Assembly: GCA_039105265.1 (NCBI GenBank)
Contig: JAPFFF010000009.1
Span: 1,364,001-1,428,000, forward strand
Origin: Tritrichomonas musculus
Taxonomy: Eukaryota > Parabasalia > Tritrichomonadida > Tritrichomonadidae
Direction of reading: 5' to 3'
DNA: 64,000 nucleotides
In this document: in pieces, positions 10,562 to 21,922 of the stretch
How the letters are laid out: every line of letters starts with the position of its first letter
Numbering within the stretch: position 1 is the first letter of the stretch
Made by a program: the position numbers and the translations under genes
The notes under the pieces: generated by a model
The model's database searches: none
What the model saw: the letters and a program-made list of their open reading frames with translations, nothing else
Told to the model about the DNA's origin: nothing

Positions 10562-10724
10562 CGTTAACTCGTTCGTTTTTTCAATGTTATCTTAACGTTG
10601 AGAGCTTCGTTGATGGTCGTTCATTTCGTTGACCTTGACGGGCTCAACGTCGTTGATCGTTGACTGTCAATGAACGAGTGGTTAAAAAAATCAACGAGAT
10701 CAACGTCAACGTTGGCCATCCCTG
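10562..10724. repeat. subterminal CAACG/CGTTG motif cluster of the hAT-like shell
   Basis: CGTTG or CAACG occurs about ten times in ~165 bp, matched by a smaller cluster at 2271-2362 at the other end. Such clusters are the usual transposase-binding layout in hAT elements. Confidence 0.65.
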
Positions 10725-10732
10725 ATTTTAAC
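10725..10732. repeat. 8-bp target duplication, right copy
   Basis: ATTTTAAC immediately follows the right CATCCCTG terminus and matches 2254-2261 in 8 of 8 bases. Confidence 0.75.
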
Positions 10733-11079
10733 TTTTTATAATGTCAAAAAGTAAAAACGGTACAATTATTTCATCTTCTATATTTGCAATTGTGATATGA
10801 TTACTATATATTTACCATGATTTTTGGACTACATCCAAAAAAACCTGCAAATGACATTATTTTTCTATTGCTCAAAATTTTAAACGTACGTGTGGTATCC
10901 TCTTGGACTAAAATATGTTGTCCCTATTCAATCCTGGATTTTTCTCAGCCATAGGTTCTTGGGTGTTATACTAGAGATCAGAGGTAAGTGATAGGAAACT
11001 TTTTGAGAGAAAAATACATAGAAAAAAAATTAATTCTTGGTTTACTTAAACCTAGTTTTGAGAGTATTTTAAAAATGAT
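10733..11079. other. spacer right of the nested stack
   Basis: No supported gene. The sequence is slightly less AT-rich around 10900-10990 (GTGGTATCCTCTTGGAC), with no recognisable element. Confidence 0.35.
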
Positions 11080-11688
11080 TCATTTTTTGATCATTTCTGA
11101 TATCTTCATCTTCCTTGCAATTTCTTCTTGTGATTTTGGTTTCTTGCTCTTCTTCGGTTGAATATCAATTATATGATATCTTTGATCACCAATTCCAACT
11201 TCTTCTTCTTCATTTGAATATTCTGAGAAATATTCTATATCTTGGTAATTAGGAAAAATTTGAGCATCATTATTAGAATTTCGAAAATCTTCAATTATTT
11301 GCCCATCTGAGTCAGATTCTTCTTCATTATCAGCTTTTGGTGGATGTGGTAAAAATATTGAGCCATGATTATGATTGTCTTTTTGAATTTGTTCTCTTTT
11401 GATTTCAAGAAAATATCTTTTTGCCTCCTCAATTGGAACTCCGACCAAAACAACTTCTCGATTATCAATATCTGAATCAATGAAGCAATTTATCATGACA
11501 TTATCAAGTTTATCAGGTAAGCATCGTTTTGCAAATTCGTAAACTATTTTATCGAAAAATTGATCGAAATATTCGAAATGATTTTTGAAGCAAAATTGAT
11601 TATTTATATTCGTGCATTGCATTTGACGGAATAAATTGAAGTAAGCAAAAGCTAAAGGAATTAGAATTGGTGCAAAATTACTAATCAA
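11080..11688 (-). pseudogene. unassigned 202-codon open frame without ATG, probably a gene remnant
   Basis: The frame opens after stops at 11689-11700 and begins with a TTG, so the 5' end is missing. The first in-frame Met is near codon 22. The product has an ordinary N-terminal half (FDKIVYEFAKRCLPDKLDN), a Glu/Asp-rich middle and a Lys-rich C-terminus (QPKKSKKPKSQEEIARKMK). I do not recognise the family. Its place among transposase fragments suggests a remnant of a mobile-element or host gene. Confidence 0.4.
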
Positions 11689-12170
11689 AATCCAGTATTA
11701 CCAAGTCAAAATTATGAAGATAATTTAGAAGATGACAAAAAGAAAAGACAAGCTTACTTCAAATATTATATTTTTTTCAGATTTAACTTTTTGTTAATGA
11801 TAAATCAGTTCATTTGTGTTAGCTACCGTTATTCTGGCATCATCTAAAGTGTATATAGATCTTTTTGTTGACAAAATTCGATTTTCGATTAGAATCAACT
11901 CTTATGGATCAAATCAAAACTATTAAAGATCATAAGAAAGACTTTACAGTTGTGTTGACTATCAAACTTCTCTTTTTATTTGGCTACTCAATAATAATGC
12001 TTATTATGAAGCAAATAAAAATGAGTAGCCATTTGTTGAATTACCTAAAAATACGCCATCTAGACTCTAGCTAAAAATCGAAGGTGAGCTAATACTAATT
12101 GACATAATTTATTTTTATACACTCAACAATTGTTTTTCAGGCAAAGATATTAGAGAATCAACTTTATTTA
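11689..12170. other. spacer with decayed sequence
   Basis: Contains a 69-codon open frame (11865-12074) with no recognisable motif. It may be a decayed upstream part of the pogo-like fragment that follows. Confidence 0.3.
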
Positions 12171-12370
12171 TATATGAAGTTGATAAATACTTCAAATAAA
12201 TTGAAAAGATGATGGGAGACTCTCCAAATCCATTTCTTCATATAAATTTGGATGAAACTGGATTTAGTAGGAATCTTGGTAAAGGAAAATACAAAATAGC
12301 TTACATTTCCAAAACAAGTCAAACCAAACCATTTTGGGGAGAACAAGCAGACATTCATCACATTTTTTAG
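12150..12370 (+). pseudogene. pogo-like DDE_1 transposase fragment
   Basis: Plus-strand translation gives FLHINLDETGFSRN followed by KGKYKIAYISKTSQTKPFW. This is the block around the first catalytic Asp (LDETGF) of pogo/CENP-B-type DDE_1 transposases. The preceding in-frame codons (ESTLFIYEVDKYFK) are separated from it by a TAA, and the frame ends at 12368, so only a small part of the domain is left. Confidence 0.65.
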
Positions 12371-12499
12371 TTAATATTTACCACAGGTAAATGTTTTGCA
12401 TTAAGACAATTATGCCTTTCATTTCGAAAAACCTCAGACCTATATTTTTTGAAGATATTTCAATCATTAATTAATTTTAATTATTTATTTGCCGAATAA

Positions 12500-12960
12500 T
12501 TAAAACTATTCTTCATTGAATAACTCTTTATTATCTTTATTCATTTCTCTTTTCACAACAACTACAGCTCTGCCTTTATTTTTTGGTTTATATTACTGTT
12601 CTTGTTCAGTTAAGATTGCTTTTTCAAAATCAAACATTTCGAATAAATCTTTTGTGACTTGTACATTAAAGTAAGCTTGAGCATTATTTTAAAAACACTG
12701 AAGATACAACAATTTAATGGTTGAAAAAAATCTTTTGGGGCTTCAGGTATTATAAAATATTTTATTTTCAGAATTTTTGAAAATTGATTGATTCTCTGCT
12801 TAAATATGCAGGGAAATTATGGCAGAGCCGAAAAAATATATTATTTGAAGAGTAAAAAACAGTATTGTTATTGAGAGGACACCATTTAAATCAAGCTTAT
12901 TAACTCGAAGTCGAACAGTGGAATTTAAACTAATTGCTTTGGTTTATAATATGAATAAAA
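12500..12960. pseudogene. scrambled transposase scraps on both strands
   Basis: Minus strand near 12540-12690 reads YFNVQVTKDLFEMFDFEKAI and, after a stop, KNKGRAVVVVKREM. Plus strand near 12830-12960 reads IERTPFKSSLLTRSRTVEF. These look like coding remnants in opposite orientations, plausibly from pogo-like transposases, but the assignment is weak. Confidence 0.35.
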
Positions 12961-13240
12961 CAGGTATACTTGCTTTTTGTTTAAATGATTGATTGATTAA
13001 ATGTACAAAGAAAAAGAACAAACTTTTTTCTTAAGGATAAATGAGCCATTTACTATTCAGTAAAGTTCAACTTGCTGTGAAATACTCCTACATCTTCCAC
13101 TTAATCAAGTATGCAACATCATATAAGTGGAAACTTGTTCAAACAATGAATTATTCTGATAAATATCAGAATATAAACATCAGTTTAAATATCTTAGATG
13201 AGGCCAAATGCCAAATTTTTGATATATTATTCATATTATA

Positions 13241-13308
13241 GGTATAGTTGGTTTTCCTATTTTTTGAATAGTTTATTCATTGAAAAAGTTCAATAACCAA
13301 CTTTTCCC
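13241..13308. repeat. short palindrome of TTAA-element type ends
   Basis: GGTATAGTTGGTTTTCC (13241-13257) faces AACCAACTTTTCCC (13295-13308), followed by TTAA at 13309. Both arms resemble the ends of the 46534-48481 element (GGGTAAAGTTGGCTTTTCT). It may be a minimal deletion derivative of that family. Confidence 0.4.
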
Positions 13309-13320
13309 TTAAGGTACTGA

Positions 13321-13328
13321 GGGTTACA
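13321..13328. repeat. 8-bp target duplication, left copy, of the P-like unit
   Basis: GGGTTACA directly precedes the left 17-bp terminus and recurs exactly at 21937-21944 after the right terminus. Confidence 0.8.
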
Positions 13329-13787
13329 AGAGGTGTTTTCACCAAGCAAATCTTCATACGATTTTAATAAAAAAATATATATTTTTTCAATGCAAAAAAA
13401 TGATGCTATATTTAATTTTTTTAATAAAAAATACCGCTCAATTTTAAGATAAATTCATTTTTTAATTTCAAAAGACTTTTATCCTGTCTATTCAATTTTC
13501 TTTTCAAAAAAAAGTACAAAAAAGCAAAGAATTTCCATAAATAAAATAGATTTTTCAGCAATTTACAAAATAAATATCGATATATATCCATAATAAATTG
13601 TTTTCATGAAGTTATATCAAAATGATATCTGATAATCAAAAATAGATGAGTAAATTTGTTTATTAATTTTATAAAAATAAAGGTATATATGCGATTTTAA
13701 TGAAATTTCTGTGTGCATTGAATGATTAAAATACTTTTTTAATAATTTTTAAAAAAAAAAACAATTTTGATGAAAATGATTTCTTAT

Positions 13788-15695
13788 TTATTTATTATTA
13801 CTGCAAACGCATGCAACCTTATCCGAGTGCAAAATTGATGCACTATCTTGCCTACTACGTATTCCACAACTTTTGCAGTATGAATGAGCAACGTCTCTAG
13901 AATTAAAAGCACAATCGCAGCGTCTTTTCCCTTTTTCAGTAATACGATTTAACTTTTGTTTGAAACTCAAATAAGCATAGTGTACGTCATTTTTACTCAT
14001 CTTAAAATTCAATTTCTTTACTGGGAAACCATAGGTAGAAAGTATTGAATATGCATATTGTTCGTTTGTAAAAAGAGATTTTTCTCCATAAATTTCCTCT
14101 GTAATTTCCATGGTTACACCAAAAGTTGGCTTTCTTGAACGAACTATATTTGATAAAATTTCGTTCTCAATTTTTTCAAGCATTTTTGTCTTCACCTCAT
14201 TTTCTAAATAAGCATCATATGAATGCTTGTAATGTGCTTTAAGTCTCATTAACCCAAAATGATGCTCCAGTGCATTTGTTCCTAGTCGATTTAAACATAT
14301 GCTGCCAGAGAACAATTCAATAAATGAATTAATAGAAACACATGTAGATATTAAGTCGTCAATCATTTGGTTATCAAACATGATTATACATGAATTGTTT
14401 GATTTTTAAGGGCAGACATTTTTAACAGATTTTGTCAATTGTTTATAAAAATTCATATAATACGAAATAATTTCTAAAAAATCGACACGGTCATCTATTG
14501 TAATGTTTTCATTTGAAATCGAGAGAATAAGTAAAGTATACGGTAAATAATATGAACTTGTTGAATAAATACCCATCTCTTCTAATAATTGAAAAACTTT
14601 GATATCAAAAAGTTTAAGAGGCAAGTCATCATGCATTTTTGTAAATCTAGAATTTAAAAACACTTCGCTTGGTAAATTTAAAACCTCTTTTATTGAATTA
14701 TTAATTGAAACAGATGGCAAATTTTTTTCTAAAGTGCAAACTTTTTTTGAAATTAATTTATAACGTCCTCTTTTTAAAACGTGCAATGGATCATTATTTA
14801 TAAATAATTCTTTTGAAAAATTCAATATTGGCCGATTTTTAGGATTCCACCTTAAAACATTATCTCTAATCAACGGATGATAAGTAGAATCTCCATCTGA
14901 AGCATATGAAAAAACAGAAAAATTGTTTTCACTTAAAATCTTTGATAACTTTTTCAAAGTGCTAATTTGACCATATTTGGCCTTTCCAGAAGTAGAGGCC
15001 TGAACAAAAACGGTAAAGCATTTATATTCATAACTTAATGGCTGGAATTGATATACAAATGCCGAATTAATAGTTATATTCTTCAAATTTTTAATTAGTT
15101 GCTCTTGTTCTTTAATAACTGATTTTATTTTATTTAATTCTTCATTGTTAATTTGAATATGGCCAATTACACCACTAACGGTCCCATTATTATGAATTTT
15201 TATATATGGATCAAAAGATATGGCATCCACAGCTAAAACGCCAGGAATTTTGATTGATTTTTTAAGTTTTGTGCTCTCTCTGTATTTATCGCATATTTTA
15301 TGAACTAAATCAATATTGGTAATCATATCAGTTGATATGTGACAATGAAAATTCATAAATCTTATCAACGTCGAGTAACTTGGAATCATTAATGATTGAC
15401 TTAGCAATCTGTAACAAGGATATGACATTAAAAGCACACCCAGGAATAATAATTTAATGTTTTCACTCCATAATCTATGATTTTTGTGTTTCCTTGCGTT
15501 ATTTTTAACATTTTTCACATATGTTTTTGTTGTATTGGAAACATTTGAAGCTTTTGGTCTGATTTGAATTTTTTGGTCTTCGTTATTTTCTAGTTTTTGA
15601 TATTTTTTGCCCATTCTCATTTTTAAACTTTTAATTTCGTTCCTATTTTTGTTCATTTTCTTTTTTATTTCACGGGATTGGGTAAGTTTGTTCAT
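13788..15695 (-). pseudogene. P-like transposase (left), one in-frame stop
   Basis: Read from the ATG at 15695, the frame stays open for 429 codons, meets one TAA (14406-14408), then continues in the same frame for about 200 more codons. P-superfamily motifs are visible in order: D157 in VLAVDAISFD, D267 and D269 in YASDGDSTYHPL, the DPLHVLKRGR block (D302), and, beyond the stop, LNRLGTNALEHHFG with its Glu (about residue 477). A Cys-rich C-terminus (CDC, CKSCG, CVC) may bind zinc. An initiator (TCATTTTA, +1 at 15703) lies 8 nt before this ATG, favouring it over the ATG at 15737. The single stop suggests recent decay. Confidence 0.75.
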
Positions 15696-15698
15696 AAT

Positions 15699-15706
15699 AA
15701 AATGAA
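15699..15706 (-). promoter_or_regulatory. initiator of the left P-like gene
   Basis: Minus strand reads TTCATTTT with +1 A at 15703, just upstream of the ATG at 15695. Confidence 0.45.
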
Positions 15707-15860
15707 ATAAAAAAAAAAAAAAAAAAAACGAGCACATTTAATTTGAGAGCATATTTGATCAATAATTTTTTTTTTTTTCAATGAAAATTGAATTAACTTT
15801 GAAAAAGGCACTATTAAAACTAATTCAAATATCAGATAAAATTATATTACTAATTAAAAA

Positions 15861-16358
15861 AGATGTACCTGGACTAAGTTATTTCGGGTTACAAAAGAGT
15901 CTCATGAATTATATTTTTTATTTATTAATAATATAATATTTATTTAAAAATAAATGGATACATTTATAATAATTACTTTTTTATAAATATATAATCATAT
16001 TTTAATAATTGAGAAAATAATCAATTTAATATTTGTATTGATTATTTTATTACATTGAAAATATAATTTCCATATATTCAAAAAGTTACTAATATAAAAA
16101 AAATAATATCTCTGAAATTTTTTTTTTTGTGATTACTTATAGAAAATTTGAATACTTTTTCCATTTCGAAAGATGCTAAGCCAAGCTCTTTAAATAAACT
16201 TGATATTCACATAATATACATCTTTTTATAGAATATGGCTAAATCAAATTTCCAAATGGTAGGGCCAATTTTGCTGTAGCAATTTTCATTCAATTTTTCA
16301 CTTTTTAAATTGATTATTCATAAAAAATTAAAAAAAATTCAATGGTACTGGTACATCT
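15861..16358. mobile_element. 498-bp MITE with 8-bp target duplication
   Basis: The ends AGATGTACCTGGAC and, in reverse complement, AGATGTACCAGTAC match at 12 of 14 bases and are flanked by ATTAAAAA at 15853-15860 and 16359-16366 (8 of 8). It has no coding frame. The 8-bp duplication fits a P- or hAT-type non-autonomous element inserted between the two P-like genes. The duplication is AT-rich, so chance is a little more likely than usual. Confidence 0.65.
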
Positions 16359-16366
16359 ATTAAAAA

Positions 16367-18170
16367 TAGTAAATATTTAGATATTTATTTTTTATATAAA
16401 TCTAATAATTTTTTATTTCTTTAAAAAATTTGTAAATAACAAATATAAATGCACTTTTTTAAAAATAATAAACTGGAATCAAAAACAGGATATCGATTTT
16501 GAGGCAATTATTTTTTTCAATCAAACAAAAATTAAGAACTCTCTGAAAAATGCTTATCAAAAAGTGAAAATAATGATATCGAGATTTTGATGATCTCAAA
16601 AAGTTTGAAAATTATATAATTTTTATTCAAAAAGTTTCGATTTAAGATGTAGCCAGTAATAATAAACACCAACTTCTTCTTTCTTCATCACTTATTTTGG
16701 TGAGTATAACTTCTTTTAATGAGACATGCATCGATTTTTGCATTGTATTGAAGAAAAATGAAGTAGTTGTGGTAGAATGATTGAAATTAATTATGTAATT
16801 GTATCAATTGAAAGCCTTTCGAATGCTTATTGTATAGTTTAATTGAGTTTTCTTTATTAAAAATAGTAGAAAAGCTTAATTTTTTTTCATTTAATTCCTA
16901 TTATGTTAATTGATTGAAAATAAAGAGAGTAAAAACTACATAAAAAGACTAGAAATGCGTGGAATCATCATAATTAGTAGGCTTTCTATTGCTTTATCGA
17001 CTAATTTTGGATTATTTTGGAGCATCACTCGAGAAATTAATGTTATTTCAAAATTGAATATTGAAGTTGGGTTATAGCAGAAAATTGAAATGATTGAACT
17101 TGTGGAGTATTTTCATTGATAAAGTTTAGTGGTTTGCTGGCTTGGCGCTAATCACTTATTTTTTTTGCTCAAAAATAATAATTCTGTTTGAAAATAAAAA
17201 ATTCAATGCTTATTTGGCGATATCGACTTTTCGATTCCAGTTAAATGTATGGAATGTTTTTTTAAATACGTTTATCTTTTTATATACTTTAAAAAATTTA
17301 TTAGTAATAAAATATGTTTATATATTTGGTTTAAATAGTACAAATATAGAATTTTAAGCAAATATATTTTTTACGTAAATATCTCAAATTGACATGATGT
17401 GATTGAGCTATAAATAGATAAATATAAATATAATATTATTTATCTATTAAATGCTTTATATTATTATTTTTATAATAAAAATATTTTCATTCATCCAAGA
17501 TAAATACAATGTAAATAGCAATGGAAATTTTCATGATTTTTCTAGAAAGATTGGCTTAATAATATTGGATAATTTTAAAATAATGAAAAATATATAAAAA
17601 ATAATAAAAATCTATCGAGCCAAAGAAACTTGATATAGCCATTAAAAAAAGATACGCACGTTTTAAAATCAATTCCATTCAAATAAACGTCTATTTTATT
17701 TTAGTATTCAATATTTTGTTTAGACTCGTTTTTTCACCTTCTGAAAAATTCTTGATTTTTTTGGAAACAATGGATCATGGTTGTGTAATTTCAATTAAAC
17801 CAATGATAGTTCATAAAAATTAATGGCGATTTGTCGAGCCAATTTCCCAAATTTTAATCTGATTAAAAGATATCAAAGTAAATACATCTGAAACTAATTT
17901 TGTGAGAATTTAGTGAGAAATGATTTCTTTAATATCTTATTAAAAAAATCATTTTATGGTTTATAAGAAGAAATATACCATTTATAATTAACATCTAATA
18001 AAATACCGAGCTAAAATTAAATAAAAAATATGAATTGATGTGGATATATGAATTGATGTCAAATTATAAAATATAAAAAAAATAATTATATTTCAATTTT
18101 ATTTTTATTTTTCAAAAAATTAAGTGAGATGTTACAATTAATTTGAATAGGAAATTGAGATCCCTTTGAT
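16367..18170. other. non-coding centre of the P-like unit
   Basis: 1.8 kb with no supported gene. A 71-codon open frame at 17142-17357 is hydrophobic and AT-driven, and I do not consider it real. Two similar GAGCCAA words (17617, 17834) are the only repeats noticed. Confidence 0.4.
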
Positions 18171-18174
18171 TTTA

Positions 18175-18182
18175 TATCATAA
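18175..18182 (+). promoter_or_regulatory. initiator of the right P-like gene
   Basis: TATCATAA with +1 A at 18179 lies 14 nt before the ATG at 18193, matching the trichomonad initiator. Confidence 0.45.
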
Positions 18183-18192
18183 ATTTGTCATA

Positions 18193-20703
18193 ATGACTTC
18201 AAAGACCGGTGTAAGTATATATCAATATAATGGAATGAAAGGCCGCCTTGTCAGAGCTCTTACAGAAATTGATAGAATAAAAGGAATCGACAGATCATAT
18301 GCAAATTTAGCTACATTTATTCTCGATCATCTTGAGTCCAAAAAAGACTCAACAGTTATCTCACAAGAGATTCCAAAAATGCCTTCAGAAAACGAAATAA
18401 TAATGCAAAGCCCGTCCTTAACTAATATATTTATTGACAATATGCTTGAAAATTCAAAAATTGATACAGATGGAGAAGGAAATAGATACCGCGAAGAAGT
18501 ATATGATATTGCAAATATGGTTAGATCAAATAGTCTTAAGATATATGAAATGATCAAAGATATTTTTTGTTTTCCATCAGAAAAAAGTTTAGATACAAAG
18601 TTTTCAAAATCGACCAATGATACAATTTCATTTATTACAGATATAAATTTAATTAATGAAATTATTAATCAATATCGAAAAAATATTTGTAACGAAAATG
18701 ATGTTATTCCGGCAATTCTTGGTGTTGATGCGTGTTCATTTGATCGTTTATTTCATAAAAATAAAAAATATGCATTTGTGTTTTACCTGCAACCCGTGAA
18801 TCCAGCATATCCATGTCTTCCACTACATATAACGCCACATCAGAATGGCTTTGCTAATTGTGAAATTATACAAAAAATTGTTTTAATCAATAAGAAACTA
18901 GCAGATGAAGGAATCAGGTTAATTGGTGTTTCCACAGATGGTGACCCAAATTACAATGAGGTTAACGAAACCACTTTTAAAATTTATGAAGATTGTTTAA
19001 AAAATGGCAATTTTGCTGATGCATATACTGCATATTCAAATCATGAAGATTTAAAATACTTTGGTGATCTCTTGCACATTTTAAAACTAGCAAGAAGTAG
19101 AATTCTAACAACATATGTAACGGTGAGAGTAGATTCTTTAGAATATTCATTTACAGCTTGTGATATTGAACCAATTTTACAACTTGGACCTGCATTAACC
19201 GACATAACTAAAACAGGGAAGATGAGAGATTGTTATACTCAACAACTATTTACTATGAAAAACCTTCAAAAATTAATCGATGCAGAAATGTTTGGAGCTG
19301 CTGTATATTTCTTGCCATTTTGCCTTTGGTCATCAGCAATTTTTGTTCAAAATTTATCTAGACAATCAAGACTTTTTTTATTGCAAACTGCTTTTGAAAT
19401 ATTTTATGGTTTTTATTTACAAAGCATTGAACAAAAAAAAATTGCTGAAGTCACAACAAATTCTTGTTTAACAACAGTTGCTGTTTGCTTCGCACAAAAA
19501 TATTTCATGATCCGTTGCCTCAATTCCACAATGGCAGTTATTTATACATTAAATAATTTTCCAGAAGTTGGACTTGACCGTTTAGGTACTCATTGTTTGG
19601 AACAATATTTTGGGAACGTTCGATCAATGTGTCATGGCTACGATTCATACGAGAACATAATTAAAAATTGTGTTAAAACTTTACAAAACATGAATACATG
19701 TGCTAAATATAACATTCGAAATACAACACATGGCCGCATCAACATGGCAGGTGCAAAAATGCTCGAAGAAGAGAACAGTGAAACAATATATTTAGATGGT
19801 ATAGATTGCTGTCATCCTCAATTAATTGCAGCTGCATTTTTTGGTTTAGTAGGTGAAGTTGGTCTCAAATTTAAAGAAATTGGAGGACCTTTTGGACCAC
19901 CACCACCGAATGATCCCGAACAAGTTGCATTATCTGAAGCTCTTTTGAGATGTAAACAGAGTATTAGCCAAATGCCATCAGATTCAAAAAAGGTTGCTCT
20001 CCAATATTTTGAAGGTGATGATCGAACTGGAGCAGCTCTTGATATTGTTAATGAATGGTCTTACCAAATACCAAAAACATATAAAAAAGGAAATAACAGC
20101 AATTCTGCTGGAGCAAAAATTTTTGTTAGAAGCATTTCTGTTTCCGCAGATGAAGCACAAAATCAAATCAAATTGCATGAACAAACATTTCCTCAAAGTG
20201 CTCAACCAGTTCAGAAAAAGCGAGGTCGTCCCAAAAAGAAAAATCAATTTTTACCTTCTTCAGTAATTACGACTAGTCTATATCCAAGCCAAATACAACA
20301 AATTGAAAAATATCAGGATTCAATATGCGATCAAAAATTAGAAATTTTTCAAACTATGATCAAAAGTGCTGAAGAAGTGGAAAATGAAGAATACACACAA
20401 GCTACAAATGAATCCTACCAAATGGCATGCCCAAACCTTTGGGACGTTATTTCGCCTTATTCAAGATACCTCATTGAAAGACATGTTGAGCATTTTGGGC
20501 ATGACCGTAATTTGATTAATGGATCAATTCCATTATGCTTTGATTGCACACCAGTAAATCAAAATTTTGAGTCTTTTCAAGCAATTGCAAATTTTGGTAT
20601 GAAGAAAAAAGCTTATAAATTTCTTTCAATGGCCAAGCCCACTAAATACGATGATGTCGTAAAGGCTTTTGTTCCAAATCCTGATGAAATTCTGGGACAA
20701 TAA
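18193..20703 (+). CDS. P-like transposase (right), open reading frame complete
   Basis: 836 aa from ATG 18193; the open frame begins nine codons earlier only at a TTG. P-superfamily motifs appear in order: D179 in ILGVDACSFD, D249 and D251 in VSTDGDPNYNEV, D292 in FGDLLHILKLARSR, and E470 in LDRLGTHCLEQYFGNVR. An AT-hook (KKRGRPKKK, about residues 675-683) lies in a C-terminal extension that the left paralog lacks. The frame is unbroken over 2.5 kb, while the left homolog has a stop. It could be the working transposase of the unit or a gene under host selection. Identity to the left protein is confined to the motif blocks, so the two diverged long ago. Confidence 0.75.
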   Translation: MTSKTGVSIYQYNGMKGRLVRALTEIDRIKGIDRSYANLATFILDHLESKKDSTVISQEIPKMPSENEIIMQSPSLTNIFIDNMLENSKIDTDGEGNRYREEVYDIANMVRSNSLKIYEMIKDIFCFPSEKSLDTKFSKSTNDTISFITDINLINEIINQYRKNICNENDVIPAILGVDACSFDRLFHKNKKYAFVFYLQPVNPAYPCLPLHITPHQNGFANCEIIQKIVLINKKLADEGIRLIGVSTDGDPNYNEVNETTFKIYEDCLKNGNFADAYTAYSNHEDLKYFGDLLHILKLARSRILTTYVTVRVDSLEYSFTACDIEPILQLGPALTDITKTGKMRDCYTQQLFTMKNLQKLIDAEMFGAAVYFLPFCLWSSAIFVQNLSRQSRLFLLQTAFEIFYGFYLQSIEQKKIAEVTTNSCLTTVAVCFAQKYFMIRCLNSTMAVIYTLNNFPEVGLDRLGTHCLEQYFGNVRSMCHGYDSYENIIKNCVKTLQNMNTCAKYNIRNTTHGRINMAGAKMLEEENSETIYLDGIDCCHPQLIAAAFFGLVGEVGLKFKEIGGPFGPPPPNDPEQVALSEALLRCKQSISQMPSDSKKVALQYFEGDDRTGAALDIVNEWSYQIPKTYKKGNNSNSAGAKIFVRSISVSADEAQNQIKLHEQTFPQSAQPVQKKRGRPKKKNQFLPSSVITTSLYPSQIQQIEKYQDSICDQKLEIFQTMIKSAEEVENEEYTQATNESYQMACPNLWDVISPYSRYLIERHVEHFGHDRNLINGSIPLCFDCTPVNQNFESFQAIANFGMKKKAYKFLSMAKPTKYDDVVKAFVPNPDEILGQ

Positions 20704-21919
20704 AATTTGAAATTACAAATAATGAAATTAGATTTCATGATTTAGCCAAAAAGAGATGGTTCATTAAAAAAATCATAATACTAAAATAAAAATCAAAATA
20801 ATAATTAAATAATACTTGGTTTTAATGTATATTTTTTTTAAAAAAAGTATATCAAATCAAAAAAGTGTTTGACTGAAAACTGATCGTTAAAAACTTTTTC
20901 AATAGTTAACAGTCTCAAATTAAATTAAAAAAAATATTCAAAAAAGTGCCTAAAAGAAAGGGTTTAGAGAAATATTAATAGCATTTTTAAAATCAGCTTA
21001 TTTCATAGGACAATCCAAAAAAAAAAAAAATTGCTAGATTCTGCTAGTATAAATAGATATTGGTAGATCGAATGATTTTGAATGTGCAAAGTATCTTCTT
21101 AAAGCTGTGAAAATCATTTATTTTACTCGAATCATAACCGTGATTTTATTTTCGTCTTTTCTAATGCGCCAGAAACGGGAAAAAGATGAATTTTTTGATT
21201 ATGGACTTTGATTATTAGATACAGTAAATAAATGGCCATTATTGGTCAATTGCTCATTTTTATATCACATTTCATATAAAAATAATCATTCAAAATCTCT
21301 CAATTTTAAAAAATAAAAATATTTTATTTTTTGGTGATTCTATTGCTATGACTGGCTAAAATATTGTTTTAATTTTTGACAAATAATTAATATACAAATT
21401 TAAAACTTTCAGTTTCTTGTTGTTTTTTCTATTTAGATTTTTGTGAGTTTCCATACATTTTTCCAGTTTAATTTGATATGTTTTTTAAACTTTTTAAATT
21501 ATTTTATTTTAAATTTTAATTAATACATATCTTGAAATCACTCGATATATTTCAAATATTTTCATTTAAATACTTATCAAATTAGGAATATTTTTTAAAA
21601 AATAAGTTATAATATAATCTGTAATGCAATTTTTTTTCTAGACCTTTTTTTATGAAAAACTGATTTTTCTAGGTATAGATAAAATAAATCATTATTATTG
21701 TATTTTTGAAACATTTTATGTCATATATAGAATCATTTTTCATAGTTATGTAAAAGCTATTAACAACACTCATCAATAAATATGCAATTTAATTATTTAT
21801 GAAAAAATGGAATTAGACTTCAAGAAATATGCAAACATATTCCTTATTATCCATTAAATACATCATATAAGTTTCATATAAAAAAAATAGATACAAAAAA
21901 AGTTGAAGTAGTTTTAAAG
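20704..21919. other. right non-coding arm of the P-like unit
   Basis: 1.2 kb of AT-rich DNA between the transposase stop and the right terminus, with no gene or clear repeat found. Confidence 0.4.
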
Positions 21920-21922
21920 TTG

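Larger units (their letters stand above)
2262..10724. mobile_element. hAT-like non-autonomous element (outer shell of a nested stack)
   Basis: The left end CAGGGATGGTCAACGTTGA (2262-2280) and the right end (10706-10724, reverse complement CAGGGATGGCCAACGTTGA) form a 19-bp inverted repeat with one mismatch, flanked by the 8-bp duplication ATTTTAAC. Both subterminal regions are crowded with CAACG/CGTTG words, as in the transposase-binding regions of hAT elements. No hAT transposase is present. The interior is almost entirely occupied by later insertions (Kolobok-like elements, TTAA MITEs, a mariner). The original element was probably only about 0.6-1 kb. The superfamily call rests on termini and duplication length, so a P-like or other 8-bp-duplicating element is possible. 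Confidence 0.7.

Noticed and set aside
13041-13241. 66-codon ORF left of the P-like unit
   Set aside because: No motif and biased composition. It ends exactly where repeat-like sequence begins and is more likely decayed mobile DNA.
15886-15893. A third GGGTTACA between the two P-like genes
   Set aside because: No terminus sequence is attached, and it lies inside the 498-bp MITE. One chance copy in 64 kb is expected at this base composition.
17142-17357. 71-codon hydrophobic ORF in the centre of the P-like unit
   Set aside because: Phe/Ile/Asn-rich translation typical of AT-rich non-coding DNA.
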